Assembly: GCA_016793325.1 (NCBI GenBank) | Contig: JAEUKI010000030.1 | Span: 186,001-250,000 of the forward strand | Source: Myxococcales bacterium | Lineage (GTDB): Bacteria > Myxococcota_A > Polyangia > Polyangiales > Ga0077539 | DNA length: 64,000 bases | Direction: 5' to 3' | In this document: in pieces, positions 61,666 to 64,000 of the stretch | How the letters are laid out: each line of letters starts with the position of its first letter | How positions within the stretch are numbered: the first letter of the stretch is position 1 | The notes under the pieces: generated by a model | What the model was told of the DNA's origin: nothing | Seen by the model: the letters and a program-made list of their open reading frames with translations, nothing else | Database searches by the model: none | Translations under genes and position numbers: made by a program

Positions 61666-63402
61666 TCACTCGCCGTCGGGAGCTCCGCCTGCTTTGCGCG
61701 GGTCGCTCGAGGCGAAGAGCACGCGCGCTCCGTTGCGTTCGCCGACGGCGATCGCGGTCGCTGCGGCGACGGGCGAGTCGGTCTCGACGACGGTGTAGCC
61801 GCGCGCGCGGAGACCGACGCGAACGTCTTCGGGCACGTCGCGTTCGACGAGCAATTGATCGGGCAATCCTTGGTGATGCACGCGCGGCGCGCTCACGGCG
61901 GACTCGATCGTCATTCCGTGGGCGAGGACGTTGAGGACGATCTGCGCGGTCGCGGTCGCGATGCGCGGGCCGCCCGACGCGCCGGCGACGAGCGTGGGGC
62001 GACCGTCGCGAAGGACGATCGTGGGCGACATCGACGAGATGGGACGACGGCCCGCGACCAGAGAATTCGCTGGCGAAACGGCGAGTCCGAAGTTGTTTCC
62101 CGCGGTGCCGATCGAGAAGTCGTCGACCTCGTCGTTGAGCAACACCCCGAGCGATGGAACCACCACGCGCGAGCCGAACGAGAGGTTGACCGTGGTCGTG
62201 AGCGAGACGGCCATTCCGTCGGCGTCGATCACGCAGAGGTGCGTCGTTCCCGCGTCGCGCGCGGGTTCGATGACGACGACCGAGCGAGAGCGCGACGGGT
62301 CGAACGTGCGGTGGCGCTGCGACAAACGCGCGGTCGCGAGCAGCGATTGCGCGAGCGGCGAGGGCGTGTTCGGGTCGCCTGCGCCGGGGTCGCCGACGTA
62401 GCGCGTGCGATCGTCGAAGGCGTGCTTCCACGCGTCGGCGAGGGCGTGCGCGTACGCGCTCGAGCCGTGGAGCAACGGGAGATTGCGCGCGGCGAGGCCG
62501 TCGATCTGCGCGAGCGTCTGGGCCACGATGAGCCCGCCGGCGCTCGGCGGCGGCGCGGTGACGACGGTGTTTCCCCGGAAATTCACAGACAAAGGCGCGC
62601 GCTCGACGACGCGATAGTTGCGAATGTCGTCCGCGGTCAGCACGCCGCCTTGCGCGCGAACGTGGTCCGCGATCGCGACGGCGAGGGCTCCGCGCACGTA
62701 GCGCTCTCCCTCGCGGCCGTAGCGCTCGAGCGTGGTCGCGAGCGGCGCTCTTCGCAGCAAATCTCCCGCGACGAACGGGACTCCCCCGCGCGAGAACACC
62801 GCGGCGAACGCAGGATTGCGCTGGAGCTCCGGCCTCTCTTGCGCGAGCCGGTCCGCGAGAAACGGCGACACGCGAAAGCCCTGGCGCGCGAGGCGCACCG
62901 CGGGCGCCGTCGCGACGGACAGCGGCCTGCGTCCGTAGCGGCGCGAGAGCTCGACGAAGCCCGTCGGTTCACCAGGGACGGCCACGGCGAGCGCGCCGAC
63001 CTGGCTCGCGCGCGCGTTCGCAGGCGCGTTGCGAAGGAGCTCGGGCGTGAGCGCCGCGGGGGCCGTCTCGCGAAAATCGACGAACGTGCATCGACCGCCG
63101 TTCGGCTGGCACACGAGCGCGAAGCCGCCGCCGCCGAACCCCGAAGAGCTCGGGCTGGTCACGCCGAGGGCGAGCGCCGCGGCGATCGCGGCGTCGACGG
63201 CGTTTCCACCGGCGCGAAGGACTTCGACGGCGGCGCGCGAGGCGTCCGCGTTGTCCGTGGCGGCAGCGAAGCGTCGCGCGGACCACGGGTCGCGAAACCA
63301 CCCGCGCGCCCACGGCGCGGAAAGAACGATCACGCTCGCGGCGAGCGACCCCGCGACGATCCTGTGACTGCGCATGCGGACAGGCTTTCTCTTCGGGTTC
63401 AT
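61666..63402 (-). CDS. ggt: Gamma-glutamyltransferase
   Basis: A 578-residue Ntn-hydrolase that cleaves or transfers the gamma-glutamyl group of glutathione. The N-terminus has a membrane/signal segment (VAGSLAASVIVLSAPWARGW). The large chain follows (AVEVLRAGGNAVDAAIAAAL, SSGFGGGGFALV). Autocleavage before the catalytic Thr gives the small chain starting TTHLCVIDADGMAVSLTTTVN. PISSMSPTIVLRDGRPTLVAGASGGPRI is the oxyanion/Gly region. It is probably periplasmic. Start at 63402 is favoured over one 24 nt upstream. It is divergent from the glutathione synthetase gene, a sensible partner. Confidence 0.93.
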   Translation of the reverse strand: MNPKRKPVRMRSHRIVAGSLAASVIVLSAPWARGWFRDPWSARRFAAATDNADASRAAVEVLRAGGNAVDAAIAAALALGVTSPSSSGFGGGGFALVCQPNGGRCTFVDFRETAPAALTPELLRNAPANARASQVGALAVAVPGEPTGFVELSRRYGRRPLSVATAPAVRLARQGFRVSPFLADRLAQERPELQRNPAFAAVFSRGGVPFVAGDLLRRAPLATTLERYGREGERYVRGALAVAIADHVRAQGGVLTADDIRNYRVVERAPLSVNFRGNTVVTAPPPSAGGLIVAQTLAQIDGLAARNLPLLHGSSAYAHALADAWKHAFDDRTRYVGDPGAGDPNTPSPLAQSLLATARLSQRHRTFDPSRSRSVVVIEPARDAGTTHLCVIDADGMAVSLTTTVNLSFGSRVVVPSLGVLLNDEVDDFSIGTAGNNFGLAVSPANSLVAGRRPISSMSPTIVLRDGRPTLVAGASGGPRIATATAQIVLNVLAHGMTIESAVSAPRVHHQGLPDQLLVERDVPEDVRVGLRARGYTVVETDSPVAAATAIAVGERNGARVLFASSDPRKAGGAPDGE

Positions 63403-63462
63403 CGCGTTAGGCTCCTCGCCCCGCAAAAGGACCGCGGAGCACCCGCGGAGGAGTCATCGAGC

Positions 63463-64000
63463 ATGCGCGTCGCCGTCGTGATGGATCCCATCGAGAGCGT
63501 TTCGGTGGACAAAGACACCTCGTTTGCGTTGATGCTCTCCGCGCAATCGCGGGGGCACGAGGTGTTCTACCTCCAACAGCGGCACTTGCGCTCTGTGGGA
63601 TCCGAGCTGTTTGCCACGGTGAAGCCCGTGACGCTTCGTCGCGCCAAGCCCCCCGAGCACGCGACCGTCGGTGAAGCGCGCGACGTGAACGTGGCCGAGT
63701 TCTTCGACGCCGTGCTGATTCGCACCGATCCGCCGTTCGACCAGAACTATCTCTACGCGACGCTGCAGCTCGAGCTCGTGCGTGGAAGGACGCTCGTCGT
63801 CAACGATCCGCGCGGTCTGCGCGACGCGAACGAGAAGCTCTACACGATGCACTTCGCGGACGTGATGCCGAAGACGCTCGTCGCGTACGAGCCCGACGCG
63901 ATCCGTCGCTTCGTGAGCGAGCTCGGCGGAACGGCGGTCATCAAGCCCCTCGACGGCAACGGCGGTCGCGGCGTGATGGTGCTCCGGCTCGACGACCTCA
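63463..64000 (+). CDS. gshB: Glutathione synthetase, 3' end outside window
   Basis: The first 179 residues of glutathione synthetase, which joins gamma-Glu-Cys and Gly with ATP. MRVAVVMDPIESVSVDKDTS, DAVLIRTDPPFDQNYLYATL, VVNDPRGLRDANEKLY and the ATP-grasp loop VIKPLDGNGGRGVMVLR are exact family landmarks. The window ends in this loop, so the rest (about 140 residues) is not visible. A GAGGAG ribosome site lies 9 nt upstream of the ATG. It is divergent from ggt. Confidence 0.95.
   Translation, partial: MRVAVVMDPIESVSVDKDTSFALMLSAQSRGHEVFYLQQRHLRSVGSELFATVKPVTLRRAKPPEHATVGEARDVNVAEFFDAVLIRTDPPFDQNYLYATLQLELVRGRTLVVNDPRGLRDANEKLYTMHFADVMPKTLVAYEPDAIRRFVSELGGTAVIKPLDGNGGRGVMVLRLDDL

Noticed and set aside
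1..64000. CRISPR arrays
   Set aside because: No evenly spaced short direct repeats were seen anywhere.
1..64000. tRNA or rRNA genes
   Set aside because: I saw no cloverleaf with a GGTTCGA-type T-arm in intergenic DNA and no rRNA landmark; a short tRNA could be missed by eye.

Overview
The window is high-GC, densely packed bacterial DNA. It most likely comes from the phylum Myxococcota (Polyangia or a Sandaracinus-like lineage). The evidence is the mix of gene families: Cys-rich lipoproteins with NCGxCG repeats, FHA plus DUF4388-like and PilZ proteins, CarD, Lys/Ala-rich histone H1-like proteins, mevalonate-pathway genes, many lipoproteins, and many neighbouring genes that overlap by ATGA or GTGA. 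The taxonomic call is inference; there is no rRNA gene in the window.

Layout. 1-5.6 kb: XPB-like helicase, a NarL-type two-component pair, a WD40-like protein. 5.6-9.9 kb: FAD-linked oxidase, small lipoproteins, and a redoxin-like lipoprotein whose in-frame UGA is almost certainly selenocysteine (UxxC motif with a SECIS-like hairpin just after it). 10-18.4 kb: accB-accC, a Cys-rich beta-propeller lipoprotein, a 1255-residue membrane-anchored protein. 18.5-20.3 kb: class II aldolase with two adjacent EutN/CcmL microcompartment vertex proteins, then a histone-tail-like protein. 20.5-30 kb: ankyrin protein, phospholipase D-like enzyme, an ArsR-rhodanese / persulfide-dioxygenase-like / MFS operon with a palindromic operator, a subtilisin with a small propeptide-like partner, and a HerA-like ATPase pair.

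30-37.5 kb is an accessory island of visibly lower GC. It holds a purine-skewed block, a three-gene operon recognised as an ABC-three-component (ABC-3C) conflict system between two diverged direct repeats of about 215 bp, a truncated ISAs1-family transposase, a HEPN-like RNxxxH protein, and a frameshifted addiction-module antidote.

37.6-46 kb: DUF2293 protein, free-methionine-sulfoxide-reductase-like GAF protein, class III cyclase fused to FHA, two mevalonate-pathway enzymes, a PhoR/PhoB-type pair. 46.3-50.6 kb: membrane protein, tubulin/FtsZ-like protein and a large unknown protein in one operon, then an Rpn-family remnant. 50.6-64 kb: DHH phosphoesterase, YggX-like protein, DUF2064 protein, old-yellow-enzyme, PpsR, FHA/DUF4388 protein, J-domain and PilZ proteins, RNase E/G, CarD, OmpA lipoprotein, histone-like protein, gamma-glutamyltransferase, and the start of glutathione synthetase.

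The most promising loci for novelty are the selenolipoprotein, the isolated vertex-protein/aldolase operon (the aldolase appears to lack one zinc ligand), the tubulin-like operon, and the island with ABC-3C and HEPN genes.
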